From NCBI GenBank assembly GCA_947486185.1, contig CANKTH010000041.1:1-38925 (forward strand): DNA of 38,925 bases. Direction: 5' to 3'. A model generated the notes under the pieces. That model was not told where the DNA came from. It ran no database searches and saw only the letters and a list, made by a program, of their open reading frames with translations. How positions within the stretch are numbered: position 1 is the first letter of the stretch; every line of letters starts with the position of its first letter. Source of the DNA: Deltaproteobacteria bacterium (lineage in GTDB: Bacteria > Myxococcota_A > UBA796 > SXON01). Below are positions 23,901-32,121 of the stretch, piece by piece. The position numbers and the translations under genes are program-made.

Positions 23901-24931
23901 GTGTTGCCGGTGAAGTTGGTGCCGTCGATGATGAGCGTGCCGTCGATGTACGTGTTGACCGCGCCGTAATAGGCAATATTGTCGCTGATCTCGCAGTCGT
24001 TGAGCCGGATGTCGGTGTTGTCGAGGCCTCCGACCGCGGACCCGTAGTAGCCGTAGTTGCCCACGAAGCGGGTGCCCATCGCCTCAAATGCGGCGCCATC
24101 GGTGAGGAAGACCGCGCCCCAGTAGCCGGAGGTCCAATAGTAGGCGTAGTTCCCGTTGACCTCACCACCCTCCATCACGGCGGTGGCGCCCGAGGCCAGG
24201 GACATCGCCGCGCCGTTGGCGTAGTAGCTGACGTTGCCGGAGAAGTCGGTGTCGACAAAGGTCCCGAAAGCGCCGGCGTTCAGCGTCACGGTGCCGGCGT
24301 AGTATTGGATCTGACTGGCGAACGTGCTCGACTCGACCTCGATCGAGCCGGAGTTCACGTAGATTCCGCCGCTATAGTAGGCGAAGTTACCACTGAACTC
24401 GGAGTTGAGGATCAGTGGGGACCCGCCGTCGACATAGATCGCCCCCGCGCTGGCGCTGTTGCCCGAGACGCTCAACCCGTTGAGGGTAGGGCTGCCGCCG
24501 GTCACCGACACGGCGCTGCCGTTGATGCTGGTGGTACCGAGGCCGCTCAGCACCAGGTCTTCGAGGGTGGGGCTCGACGAGACGATGTTGATGCCGCGGT
24601 AGCTTCGGTTCTGAATGGTAAAACCGCGGAGCACGCTGGCGGCGCCTTCGCCGGAGTCGAAGGTGACGACGTCGGTTGTGAGGCTGTTGGCGTCGATGTA
24701 GGTGGTGCCGGCGCCGTCCCGCGAGGCGACGGTGATCAACTTGCCGCCGAAGTTGACGCTCTCGATGTAGGTGGCGGGGAACACGGTGATGTCGTCGCCG
24801 TCGACGGCGGCGTCGATCGCCGATTGGATGGTGCGGAAGTCGCCGCTACCGTAACGATCGACGGTGTAGCTCGTGGCGTGAGCGAGTCGGGGGGCCGCGG
24901 CGAGCACGCAGAGAATGAGCAGGCGGGACAT
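20918..24931 (-). CDS. Giant tyrosine-rich beta-helix protein with MopE repeats and MYXO-CTERM tail
   Basis: 1337 residues from ATG 24931 (GGAG five bases upstream). Signal peptide MSRLLILCVLAAAPRLAHA. Residues ~20-750 form a right-handed parallel beta-helix of the pectate-lyase/Pmp type: DFRTIQSAIDAAVDGD start, GGAIYA/GGGGIFAY turns, and recurring N-x-x-Y-Y-G-G at turn positions. Residues ~755-1255 hold eleven MopE-type units, mostly D-G-D-G-[FY] ... D-C-D-D ... P-G-A-x-E-x-W-Y-D-G-[VI]-D-Q-[DN]-C-D-G, plus a final half unit. The fourth is degenerate (PYDGRITNCNN). An Asp/Thr linker leads to Gly-Cys-Gly-Cys, a hydrophobic helix and RRRR, a MYXO-CTERM sorting signal processed by a myxosortase. 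MopE-type repeats are associated with metal (Ca/Cu) binding. It is probably a long surface fibre. The upstream in-frame extension to 25192 has no signal and is not used. Confidence 0.92.
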   Translation of the reverse strand: MSRLLILCVLAAAPRLAHATSYTVDRYGSGDFRTIQSAIDAAVDGDDITVFPATYIESVNFGGKLITVASRDGAGTTYIDANSLTTDVVTFDSGEGAASVLRGFTIQNRSYRGINIVSSSPTLEDLVLSGLGTTSINGSAVSVTGGSPTLNGLSVSGNSASAGAIYVDGGSPLILNSEFSGNFAYYSGGIYVNSGSIEVESSTFASQIQYYAGTVTLNAGAFGTFVDTDFSGNVSYYANGAAMSLASGATAVMEGGEVNGNYAYYWTSGYWGAVFLTDGAAFEAMGTRFVGNYGYYGSAVGGLDNTDIRLNDCEISDNIAYYGAVNTYIDGTLIIDGTNFTGNTSYYGGGGIFAYSNFELQVSDSRFDQNLSPDGHGAGIFGSSTGSITANATTFDGNVAYYYGGAIYAESLYGEVNLSECVLSDNRARYGYGGAIYAFTETDLVLDGTTLVDNYAYYGGGGAWVYVLSDLYVSDSSFSGNIAATGYGGALYFYPYYSTSNVLEVVDSVFADNYAPTAGGAIVAAAGHAITIDRNQFRNNGSSATSYGGAIHFSTTVEKSLDNNFFCGNTAGYGGAVYDYYSVNPDDSWTANVFQENAATYVGGALYLHTYNYVDLLNNGFLGNSSGSEGGAIYANYSYMLFTNNLVAYTQAGSAVSGADATTASASAFAYNDWFSNTGTDAGGSITVAALSGRGNLFVDPQLTNYSLDGDCDNDDFVPLPGSPLINSGDPAILDTDGSRSDIGPYGGPTSTVTDSDGDGYYSTTDCDDDDASVNPGATETPYDGVDSDCDGADITDVDGDGFDGSEAGGPDCDDDDASIHPDAAEVWYDGIDQDCDQNDADQDEDGEDAVSEGGDDCDDTDADVHPDATEVWYDGLDQNCDGANDNDADGDSFEGAVTGGDDCDDSDAAIYPGAPDDPYDGRITNCNNANEGDADADGYTAELIGGDDCDDGNARINPGATEIWYDGVDSDCDGANDNDQDADGYDAVNTGGDDCDDLDPAVYPGVVEIWYDGIDQDCDGNDQDQDGDGFGASVDCDDTDSSVNPGAIETWYDGVDQDCDSRDDDRDGDGFLSADDCNDDDALTWPGAAESWYDGVDTDCDGADDFDQDGDGYALGLDCDDTDPTINPDSLEAWYDGIDQNCDGNDDDQDGDTYGLADDCDDTDAAVSPGATEIWYDGIDQSCDGRNDFDQDQDGYTDAASGGDDCDDLDAAIHIAAAELWYDGVDQNCDGRDDDQDGDGYPLATDCTDTDGSIYPGAPGFTDTCEEIKATDDTAVPNDDTGTPTDDTGSDVVPPTPDDTGKFAGGGGCGCDSSSSGSTGALGAGLLLLGLRRRRS

Positions 24932-25253
24932 CAGGGCTCCAGCGGAGCGCCAACTTAGCAGAACGGGAGCCCTGGCGGAAAGCTCCACCATCGGGGGATC
25001 CCCCATGTACACAGCAGGGAATATCCGCTCTGCGGTCAACACGTACGCCTCCATACCGTCGTCGACGGAGCGCCGGTCTCGGTGAACCTCGAAGGGGCGC
25101 CGTCCTCGGTGAATCGTACTCCGGGACCGCCCCGTCGGGCACGTCGTCGGTACAGGGCCGCGAAGCCCGGGTGATCGGACGTCGGCCGTCAATCAGGCGG
25201 AAATCTCTGCCCCGGATGCTGACAACGGCGCCCCATTCTGGCAACCTCAATGT
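24932..25253. other. Divergent intergenic region between the beta-helix and YceI genes
   Basis: About 320 bases that must contain both promoters. I see TTGACC on the minus strand near 25040 without a clear -10 partner, and a short repeat of ctcggtgaa (near 25079 and 25109). No convincing gene fragment was found on either strand. Confidence 0.4.
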
Positions 25254-26255
25254 GTGCTCCTGCTCGTGCTTCAGCTCCTGGCTTGTAGCGCCAAGCCCCC
25301 GTCGTCTCCCTTCCCCGCAACGGCGGACGCCGCCGACGCGGCCGATCCCGCGGATGAACCACAGGAAGCTGCTGATCCGTCCCAAGACCCTGCCGCCGAT
25401 CCACTGCCGGCCGTCGCTGGGGCGCCGGGAGCAGCACCGACGCCGAGGACCACTCGATCGCCGGGGGCCGCCCGCACGCCGGGGGCCGCTCGCACGCCGG
25501 TCGCCGCTCGGACGCTGGCGAATGCACCGGCGCTGGCGGCCTCCCGCTCCCCACCGGTTGGCGCACTCACCCCACCGACCTGGGGCGCCCGGTGGGGCAC
25601 GGCCACCCTGGTTTCCCCGGCAGAGCTCGTCCCCGAAGTCAGCCTGCCAAGCGAAATCGTGCTCCCTCCGCCGATCATCCCCACTTCGTGGCGCATCGAA
25701 TCCAGCGCGAGCCGGCTCTATGTGTTGGTGTTCAACGACCCCGAGGCCCTCGCGGCGAGCATGTCCCACGACCACGTGATCTCGGCCACCGGTTGGACCG
25801 GCTCCGTCTATTGGGACCCTGCCGATCCCGGCGCGTGCGAGGTACGGATCGATTTGCCTGTCTCAGGGTTGAAGGCGGATGATTTTGGCTATCGTGCGCG
25901 TCTGGGCTACGCCGCGATGGTGGACGACGCCGAGCGCGCCGAGGTCCGCGACCAGATGTTCGCGGAGAGCCAACTGAACCGTACAGAACACCCCAGCATC
26001 CGTTACCGCTCCACTTCGTGTGTGCCGGCGGGTTCTTCGGTGTCGGTCACGGGTATCCTCACGATCCGCGGTGTGTCCCAGCGGGTCGTGACGCCGATGA
26101 CCATCCGGGTGAACCGCGATTCACTCCGCGCCAGGGGCGTCTTTCAGGCCAAGGCGAGTGATTTTGGCTTCCAACCGTACTCTGCGCTGTTGGGTGCTTT
26201 CAAGAACCTCGATAGGATGGATTTTACCCTGGATCTTCGGGGCCGACCTGGCTGA
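25254..26255 (+). CDS. YceI-like lipoprotein
   Basis: 333 residues from GTG 25254: MLLLVLQLLACSAK, lipobox LLAC with Cys11. Residues ~15-140 are a long Ala/Pro/Asp-rich spacer with imperfect PGAARTP repeats. Residues ~143-332 are a YceI/lipocalin-like beta-barrel: SWRIESSASRLYVLVF, SMSHDHVISATGWTGSVYWD, KADDFGYR, TEHPSIRYRSTS, GILTIRGVSQRVVTPMTI, and the closing KNLDRMDFTLDL. The family binds polyisoprenoid or amphiphilic ligands in the periplasm. The SHDH and EHP motifs are conserved positions. The ligand here is unknown. The last ~30 bases overlap a minus-strand gene remnant. Confidence 0.88.
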   Translation: MLLLVLQLLACSAKPPSSPFPATADAADAADPADEPQEAADPSQDPAADPLPAVAGAPGAAPTPRTTRSPGAARTPGAARTPVAARTLANAPALAASRSPPVGALTPPTWGARWGTATLVSPAELVPEVSLPSEIVLPPPIIPTSWRIESSASRLYVLVFNDPEALAASMSHDHVISATGWTGSVYWDPADPGACEVRIDLPVSGLKADDFGYRARLGYAAMVDDAERAEVRDQMFAESQLNRTEHPSIRYRSTSCVPAGSSVSVTGILTIRGVSQRVVTPMTIRVNRDSLRARGVFQAKASDFGFQPYSALLGAFKNLDRMDFTLDLRGRPG

Positions 26256-26507
26256 TGAGCTCGGCCAGCTCCCCGATCATCCGCAACGTCAGGCCCCGGA
26301 TAGAGGCGCCGTGGCGCCGCATATCGCCTGCTCGCGTGCGGTCCCGAACGGAAAGACGGCGTTGGAGAAATCGTCTCGGCTCAACCTGCTGAGGATGTCC
26401 CGCGCCCGCCGCCCCACGATCGAGAGCACGCCGAACGCAGCGCGGGGATACCGACCGCCCAGGGAATCGCGGATTGTGTAGCCGAGGACCTCGACTTGGA
26501 CGGCCAC
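26224..26507 (-). pseudogene. Unknown small protein remnant with a frame change
   Basis: The minus strand reads LGYTIRDSLGGRYPRAAFGV, then LSIVGRRARDILSRLSRDDF and SNAVFPFGTAREQAI. Near 26330 the plausible reading moves to another frame: RRHGASIRGLTLRMIGELAE then LISQVGPEDPG, ending at TGA 26224. Joined, this is the C-terminal ~85 residues of a helical protein I do not recognise. To the right of about 26465 the coding signal switches to the plus strand, so the 5' part seems lost at a junction. Confidence 0.35.
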
Positions 26508-26640
26508 GACGATCTGGTCCTGGCCCGCCGCCAGAGCAACGCGGGCTGGACCACCTCCTCGTACGTATATTGGGGATCGCGCGCGGACCTCCGATTGATC
26601 GCGCTGGGGCTCTCGCCTGCCCGAACGACCGCCACATCAG
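26466..26640 (+). pseudogene. Fragment of an FG-GAP/VCBS repeat gene
   Basis: The plus strand reads IADCVAEDLDLDGHDDLVLA, then RRQSNAGWTTSSYVYWGS, one FG-GAP blade (D-L-D-x-D-G-x-x-D-L). It has no start upstream and decays after YWGSRADLRLIALG. It is a single orphan blade between the YceI and giant-protein genes. Confidence 0.4.
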
Positions 26641-26686
26641 GCGATGCTCAGGCGGCGTGCCGGGCAGTCCACCCCCGTTCCGTGAC

Positions 26687-29600
26687 CTACCGGATCCGCC
26701 CCCGTCTCCTCGCCGCCACCAACCCCGCCAGCAGCAGCCACGCGCTCCCACCCACGGTCGAGGCGCAGCCGCAGCCTGCCGCGCCCTTCCCTCCCGGGGC
26801 GGGCTCGTCCGAGGCTACGAGCGCGACCGCGTCGGCTCCATCACAGTCCTGGTCGATCGCGTCTTCCGGGACGTCCTCGGCCCCCGGGAACACGGCGGGG
26901 TCCGCGTCGTCACAGTCCTCACCGCCCGCCGCGGCGTAGCCGGCCGGAGCCTCGCAGGCGCTGAGCGCCTCCTCCGGGTCCGTGAAGCCGTCCCCGTCCG
27001 CGTCGGCGTACCAGGTGCCGGCGTCGAGCGCGTCCTCGTCGATCTCCCCGTCGCAGTCGTCGTCGAGCGCGTTGCAGCGCTCGTCGGCGTCGGGATGCAC
27101 CTCGCTCCGAGTGTCGTCACACTCGACACAGGCCGGGAAGGCGTCCCCGTCCGCGTCCATGTAGCCGGTCGCGCCGTCACAGTTGTAGTCGCTGGGATCC
27201 GTACAGTCGGGCTCCTCGGCGCCCGGGTGCCAGCTCGGGTCGGTGTCGTCACAGTCGCCCTCACGCTCCGCGTAGCCCTCGGGGAGATCGCAGAGGGGAA
27301 CCGCCGCGCCGCCGCCGTGACCGTCCCCGTCCCCGTCCGCGTAGAAGCTGGACTGTCCGGTGGCCGAGACGTCGGCGTCATCCGCCAGCCCGTCACAGTC
27401 CTCGTCCTCGTCCTCCCCGTCGCAGACCTCGATCGCGGCGGGCGAGACGGAGGCGACCGTGTCGTCACAGTCGCCGTCGATCGTGACATAGCCCGAGGCG
27501 GGGATATCGCAGAGGGGCTCCGCCGCGCCGCCGTAACCGTCCCCGTCCGTGTCGGCGTAGAAGCTGGACTGTCCGGTGGCCGAGGGATCCAGGTCATCCG
27601 CGAGCCCGTCACAGTCCTCGTCCACGTCCGCCCCGTCGCAGAGCTCGATCGCGGTGGGCGAGACCGTAGCGACCGAGTCGTCACAGTCCCCGTCGATCGT
27701 GACATAGCCCGAGGCCGGCAGATCGCAGAAGGGCTCTGCGCTCGCGCCGCCGTGACCGTCCCCGTCCGCGTCCGCGTAGAAGCTGGACTGTCCGGTGGCC
27801 GAGGGATCCAAGTCATCCGCCAGCCCGTCACAGTCCTCGTCCACATCCTCGGCGTCGCAGAGCTCGGTCGCGGCGGGAGAGACCGAGGCGGCCGTATCGT
27901 CACAGTCGCCGTCGATCGTGACGTAGCCCGAGGCGGGGAGATCGCAGAGGAGCTCGGCCGCGCCCCCGCCGTAACCGTCCCCGTCCAAGTCCCCGTAGAA
28001 GCTTGACTGTTCGGTGGCCGAGGGATCCAGGTCGTCCGCGAGCCCGTCACAGTCCTCGTCCAGGTCTGCAGCGTCGCAGAGCTCGATCGCGGTGGGCGAG
28101 ACCGTAGCGACCGAGTCGTCACAGTCGCCGTGAATCGTGACATAGCCCGAGGCCGGGAGATCGCAGAAGGGCTCGGCGCTCGCGCCGCCGTGACCATCCC
28201 CGTCCTGATCGGCGTAGAAGCTTGACTGTCCGGTGACTGAGAGGTCCAAGTCGTCCGCGAGCCCGTCACAGTCCTCGTCCACGTCTGCAGCGTCGCAGAC
28301 CTCGATCGCGGCGGGCGAGACCCCCGCGGAGGCGTCGTCGCAGTCCTCCCCCGCCGGGTACCCGTCCCCATCGTCGTCGACCTCGTATGCGCCGACGACG
28401 AGGCTATCGCTCCGGGTGCCCCCCAAGGCATCGGTGACGGTCAGCGTGACGGAGTAGACCCCCGCGGGGAGCTCGATCTCGACCTCCGCGCCCGAGGCGC
28501 TCCCGCCGTCCCAGCTCCAATCGTAGCCGGTGATGTCCCCTACGGATCCGGAGGCGTCGAGCGCCACCGGCCCGGGTGCTACACATTGATCGGGCCCGGC
28601 GTCGGCGCGGAAGGGGTCGAGGAAATCGGCGACCGGATAGGCGATCGCGAGGGGGCTCTCCCAGACGTAGCCCAGCGGATCGCTCTCTCGGGTGTAGCCG
28701 GCGATCATGCTCTCGGTCGAGGCGACCGAGCTATCCGCTCCGGTGTGTTGCCACAGCGGCACCGTGTCCGGGGTTCCGCCATCGGCGAGCACGGAGAAGG
28801 CGTAGGCTACGCCGGAGCTGCCGAGCGATCGCGCCGCGCAGTCCGGGCCGCTCCAATACAGGTCCACCGTGCCGGCCTGCGGCGCCTCCCAGGCGAAGAA
28901 CGCCGGGGTCAGGCTCGGTGCGTCCGTCGGCACGCCGTGGGCGGTGACCAGGTCGGTCCCAAGCTCGTAGACCGCGACAGGCAGCGGCACATCGTCGAGG
29001 TCGAGCTTGTACATCAGTTGGTTGTAGTCGTAGCGGGGCGTGGGCTCCGAGCCGGAGAACGTCTTGCTGTAGCTCCCCTCGAAGTACACCGTCGACCCGT
29101 CGTCGAACATCGGATTGAGATGGGGGTTGTATAGGGAGTAGTCTTCGTGGGTCACCACCTTACGGGTGGGCACCCAGGGCCCGAGCGGGGTGTCGGCCTC
29201 GGCCAGCCAGAGCTCCCCGAGGAAGGAGGGATCTCCGTAGGCCTCGGTGTACAAGGCCAGGAAGCGGCGACGCCAGGCGCTCCACGCGATGGAGCCACTG
29301 TGACGGGTGACCGCCTGACCGAGGTCCGGGTCCCGAAGGCCGCCCCAGAGGTAGAACTCCGGAACAACCTCGCTCTCGGCGACGACCGGCTCCCCGGCGC
29401 GCCAGGCGTAGCTGTCGGACGGTGTCCCCCCGACGTGGGCCGTGAACGCCTCCCAGGTGGAGGTGTCGCACATGCCCGCGCTCGTCGCCGGTCGGCGCAC
29501 CCCGTTGTAGGCGTAGACGTAGCCGTCCCACGCGAGCTCGGGCCCATCCGGCCAGGCCGCGATCGCGACGCCGGTCTGATCGCAGGCGAGGTCGAAGACC

Positions 29601-30661
29601 TGGGTGCTGTCGTTCCACACCGCGATGCCAGCGGCCACCGAGGCCCAGCTCGCGTCCACCTGGTCCCACCGGGCGTAGAGCCCCCCGTCGTCGCTCGCCA
29701 CCACGGGCCCCTGCATCCACACGGGACCGCCGCTGGTGAAGCCCACAACCCCCTCGGCGAAGCCGTCGGGGCCGACTACGTAGTCGAACAGGAGCCCCGT
29801 GTCGGGATCGTCGCTCAGGCTCGAGGTGGCGACCGTGGTGTAGAAGTTCCCGAGCGGGTAGCTCGGCCGGTTCGTGTCCCCCCAGAACCAGAACAGGCCG
29901 CCCTGGTACTCGACCACGTTGGAGCTGTCCTGTCCCACGATCCGGCCCGAGAGCTCGGGCACCGGGGCGGTGTAGCCCAGGAGTACCGAGTCCCGGTAGA
30001 GCCCCTCGCCGGTGAGGCGGTAGATACGCTCGGCGAGCTGGGTGCGCTCCAGCTCGACGGTGGCGATCGTGCCGGCGGTGGTGGTCACCCGGGCCTGCTG
30101 GGGCGCGTAGCCATCGGAGCTCAGCTCCAGCGTGATTTCGGTGTCCATCCGGTCGATGTCGTACCAGGCTACCCGACCGGCGTTGTCCGTGACCCAGGTG
30201 TGCTCGCCGTCCTCGACGAAGACCAGAGGGACGCCGCGCCCCGTCTCGGCATCCACCACGCCGATCTCCAACAGATCCGCCGGATCGGGCGCTCCCTGGG
30301 AGACGAGCCGGTGCTGCTCGTCGTCCGCGCTGCACGGGCCCGGGGTGCCCGTGGTGGTGACGATGATCTCCTGGACCGCAGCGTCGTCGAGGGCGACCGC
30401 CTCCCCGACGAACCCGAAACCGTCCGGCGCGTGGGTGTAGCCGTCGGCCTCCACCGTGAACCACACCTGCTCTCCGGCCAACCCGGGCTCCAGCACGGCC
30501 GCGTAGCCGTCGAGGTCCGTGGTCCAACTGACGTCGTTCACCGTGGTGAGCGTCGCGCAAGGGACGGGGGCGCCGGTCTCGTCCAGCACGCGGATCGCGG
30601 TGCCGCGCGAGCACTGGTCGAACGCGAGGAGCGTCGGGAGGAGGACGAGGAGCCTGCGCAT
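26687..30661 (-). CDS. Giant surface protein: regulatory-like domains, beta-propeller, PKD, MopE repeats, MYXO-CTERM
   Basis: 1324 residues from ATG 30661. Signal MRRLLVLLPTLLAFDQC. Residues ~20-110 and ~130-210 are carboxypeptidase-regulatory-like sandwiches (IRVLDETGAPVPCATLTTVN; IGVVDAETGRGVPLVFVEDG). Residues ~210-680 resemble a five-bladed glycoside-hydrolase-type propeller (FWFWGDTNRPSYPLGNFYTT, VPEFYLWGGLRDPDLG, NPHLNPMFDDGSTVYFEGSY), but no catalytic triad could be verified. Residues ~690-755 are a PKD domain (DASGSVGDITGYDWSWDGG). Residues ~757-1285 hold eight MopE units, five of them nearly identical, with CDGADVDEDCDGLADDLD and SFYADxDGDGHGG. The end is Gly-Cys-Gly-Cys, a hydrophobic helix and an RRRGR cluster, a MYXO-CTERM tail. 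It may be a secreted or cell-wall-displayed carbohydrate-active or binding protein. Confidence 0.9.
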   Translation of the reverse strand: MRRLLVLLPTLLAFDQCSRGTAIRVLDETGAPVPCATLTTVNDVSWTTDLDGYAAVLEPGLAGEQVWFTVEADGYTHAPDGFGFVGEAVALDDAAVQEIIVTTTGTPGPCSADDEQHRLVSQGAPDPADLLEIGVVDAETGRGVPLVFVEDGEHTWVTDNAGRVAWYDIDRMDTEITLELSSDGYAPQQARVTTTAGTIATVELERTQLAERIYRLTGEGLYRDSVLLGYTAPVPELSGRIVGQDSSNVVEYQGGLFWFWGDTNRPSYPLGNFYTTVATSSLSDDPDTGLLFDYVVGPDGFAEGVVGFTSGGPVWMQGPVVASDDGGLYARWDQVDASWASVAAGIAVWNDSTQVFDLACDQTGVAIAAWPDGPELAWDGYVYAYNGVRRPATSAGMCDTSTWEAFTAHVGGTPSDSYAWRAGEPVVAESEVVPEFYLWGGLRDPDLGQAVTRHSGSIAWSAWRRRFLALYTEAYGDPSFLGELWLAEADTPLGPWVPTRKVVTHEDYSLYNPHLNPMFDDGSTVYFEGSYSKTFSGSEPTPRYDYNQLMYKLDLDDVPLPVAVYELGTDLVTAHGVPTDAPSLTPAFFAWEAPQAGTVDLYWSGPDCAARSLGSSGVAYAFSVLADGGTPDTVPLWQHTGADSSVASTESMIAGYTRESDPLGYVWESPLAIAYPVADFLDPFRADAGPDQCVAPGPVALDASGSVGDITGYDWSWDGGSASGAEVEIELPAGVYSVTLTVTDALGGTRSDSLVVGAYEVDDDGDGYPAGEDCDDASAGVSPAAIEVCDAADVDEDCDGLADDLDLSVTGQSSFYADQDGDGHGGASAEPFCDLPASGYVTIHGDCDDSVATVSPTAIELCDAADLDEDCDGLADDLDPSATEQSSFYGDLDGDGYGGGAAELLCDLPASGYVTIDGDCDDTAASVSPAATELCDAEDVDEDCDGLADDLDPSATGQSSFYADADGDGHGGASAEPFCDLPASGYVTIDGDCDDSVATVSPTAIELCDGADVDEDCDGLADDLDPSATGQSSFYADTDGDGYGGAAEPLCDIPASGYVTIDGDCDDTVASVSPAAIEVCDGEDEDEDCDGLADDADVSATGQSSFYADGDGDGHGGGAAVPLCDLPEGYAEREGDCDDTDPSWHPGAEEPDCTDPSDYNCDGATGYMDADGDAFPACVECDDTRSEVHPDADERCNALDDDCDGEIDEDALDAGTWYADADGDGFTDPEEALSACEAPAGYAAAGGEDCDDADPAVFPGAEDVPEDAIDQDCDGADAVALVASDEPAPGGKGAAGCGCASTVGGSAWLLLAGLVAARRRGRIR
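27344..28436. repeat. About 219-bp tandem DNA repeats within the giant gene
   Basis: The block starting gaagct[gt]gactgt occurs at 27344, 27560, 27779, 27998 and 28217, spacings of 216, 219, 219 and 219 bp. Whole units are nearly identical in DNA, not only in protein, which points to recent duplication or gene conversion. Each unit encodes one 72-73 residue MopE repeat. Confidence 0.85.
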
Positions 30662-30711
30662 ACAGAGCCGGTAACCTGGGCGGGGCGTCGCCTCCGGCCC
30701 GGGTGCGGCCC

Positions 30712-32121
30712 TCAGTCGTCCGTGCTCGACCGTGCCAGGCGAAAACCTTGATCGTCGCTGGGGTCCAACGGAGCGGCGAACGCGCGGAACGCCGAGCGGG
30801 CGCTGTCCGCGTCAGCCCCTACCGATCCGCCACGTCGAACACGATTGGCTCCCCGAACCGGCCCGCGGGGGTTGCGGATCTCGTCGCCCATGTAGTCGCC
30901 CTCCCGGTCCCACACCCACTCCCAGACGTTCCCGTGCAAATCGCACAATCCCCAGGGGTTGGGCGCACGCGTACACACCGGCCGCGCTCCCTGCACATCA
31001 CCGAGGTTCGCGTTGTACCATCCAATTTCCGCCAATGCCGCCTCGTCGGCTCCGTTAGCATAAGCCGTGATGCTACCGGCGCGCGCAGCGTACTCCCACT
31101 CCGCCTCAGTCGGCAGCCGGAAGCCCGGACCGTCGGTCCACGTCGCGTCGCAGCGGGCGACGACGCGGTAGGCCGGCTCGAGCCCCTCCAGTCGCGACGC
31201 GAGGTTGGCGAAACGAACGGCGTCACACCAGGACACCCCGATGATCGGCTGGTCGTCGGCCCCCGTCGAGGGCGCGAGGGTCGCCGCGTCGAGGTCCCCC
31301 GCGGCCTGGGCGCCCGAGATCACCGCGTTCCACTGGGCGTTCGTGACCTCCGTCCGGGCAAGAAAAAAGCTCGAGAGGGCTACCGCGTGGTCAGGGTGCT
31401 CGGCGGCGGTGCCCTCTCCCTCCAGAGCGCCCATACGATATTGCCCGCTGGGTAGATGGAAAAAACCCATAGGGGCACCCAGGTCCGTAAAGGCGATACG
31501 AGACGGGCGACGCGCGGCCCGCCCCGGGGCCCGCTGCCAGAGCATCGCCGCGCCCGCGGCGATCCCGAACAGGAACAGCCCCAAGCGCACGGGCGTGAGC
31601 CGCGGGGAGAGCCGGGCCGGGGAGGCGGGTGCTACGGCGTGAGGCGTCGGCTGGGCAGCCGGAGTCGCGCTTCTGGGCGTTCGCGCGCGCTCGTGCGCGA
31701 CCAGCTCGACCATCGAGTCGTCGGTCACCTCCAGCCCGATCTCTCCGCCTAGGCCCGCGGGAGGGACCCGCGTCGCTGCCCCCGCAGGGGCAGGCGGGGT
31801 CGCCGCGGGGCGAGGCCGCCTCGCCGCCGGTACGTCCAGCTCCGCGAGCGCCCGGTCCACCAGCGGGTGGTGTGCCGTGCGCACGTCAAAGGCGCGTGCG
31901 TTCTGAAGCCAGGTTCGTAGAGGATCACCGCCCCCCGGCGGCGCGTCCGTGGTGTTGAGCCGGTGCAGATCCATCAGGATCTGCTGGACCGGATCGAGCT
32001 CGCCGCGCAGGCTCGCGAGGAACGATGGGGCGAGGCCGTGAAGAAGCCGCTCCCGCGGGATCTGCTCTCGCAGCACCGTGGAATGGAGGGCGTGCAGGGT
32101 CTTGACCGTCAGGCGAGGCAT
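30712..32121 (-). CDS. Effector-associated-like domain, TM helix, FGE-sulfatase (SUMF1) fold protein
   Basis: 469 residues from ATG 32121. Residues 1-98 (LHSTVLREQIPRERLLHGLA; DPVQQILMDLHRLNTT; DPLRTWLQNARAF) resemble the small helical effector-associated domains that head bacterial conflict-system proteins. An Ala/Pro linker and one TM helix (178-196) follow. Residues 207-465 are an FGE-sulfatase/C-type-lectin-like domain: RTEVTNAQWNAV, IGVSWCDAVRFANL, GFRLPTEAEWEYAARAG, GLCDLHGNVWEWVWD, RRGGSVGADADSARSAFRAF and DQGFRLARS. The Cys pair that binds copper in true formylglycine-generating enzymes should lie in the RGGSx stretch. Here those positions are Ala, Ser and Phe, so FGE activity is unlikely and a binding role more likely. 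Upstream codons to 32511 look like antisense or leader and are excluded. Neighbours do not form a recognised defence operon. Confidence 0.85.
   Translation of the reverse strand: MPRLTVKTLHALHSTVLREQIPRERLLHGLAPSFLASLRGELDPVQQILMDLHRLNTTDAPPGGGDPLRTWLQNARAFDVRTAHHPLVDRALAELDVPAARRPRPAATPPAPAGAATRVPPAGLGGEIGLEVTDDSMVELVAHERARTPRSATPAAQPTPHAVAPASPARLSPRLTPVRLGLFLFGIAAGAAMLWQRAPGRAARRPSRIAFTDLGAPMGFFHLPSGQYRMGALEGEGTAAEHPDHAVALSSFFLARTEVTNAQWNAVISGAQAAGDLDAATLAPSTGADDQPIIGVSWCDAVRFANLASRLEGLEPAYRVVARCDATWTDGPGFRLPTEAEWEYAARAGSITAYANGADEAALAEIGWYNANLGDVQGARPVCTRAPNPWGLCDLHGNVWEWVWDREGDYMGDEIRNPRGPVRGANRVRRGGSVGADADSARSAFRAFAAPLDPSDDQGFRLARSSTDD

Noticed and set aside
27300..28330. The 219-bp blocks as a CRISPR or satellite array
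   Set aside because: They remain in one reading frame and each encodes a complete MopE unit inside a gene with a signal sequence and a sorting tail.
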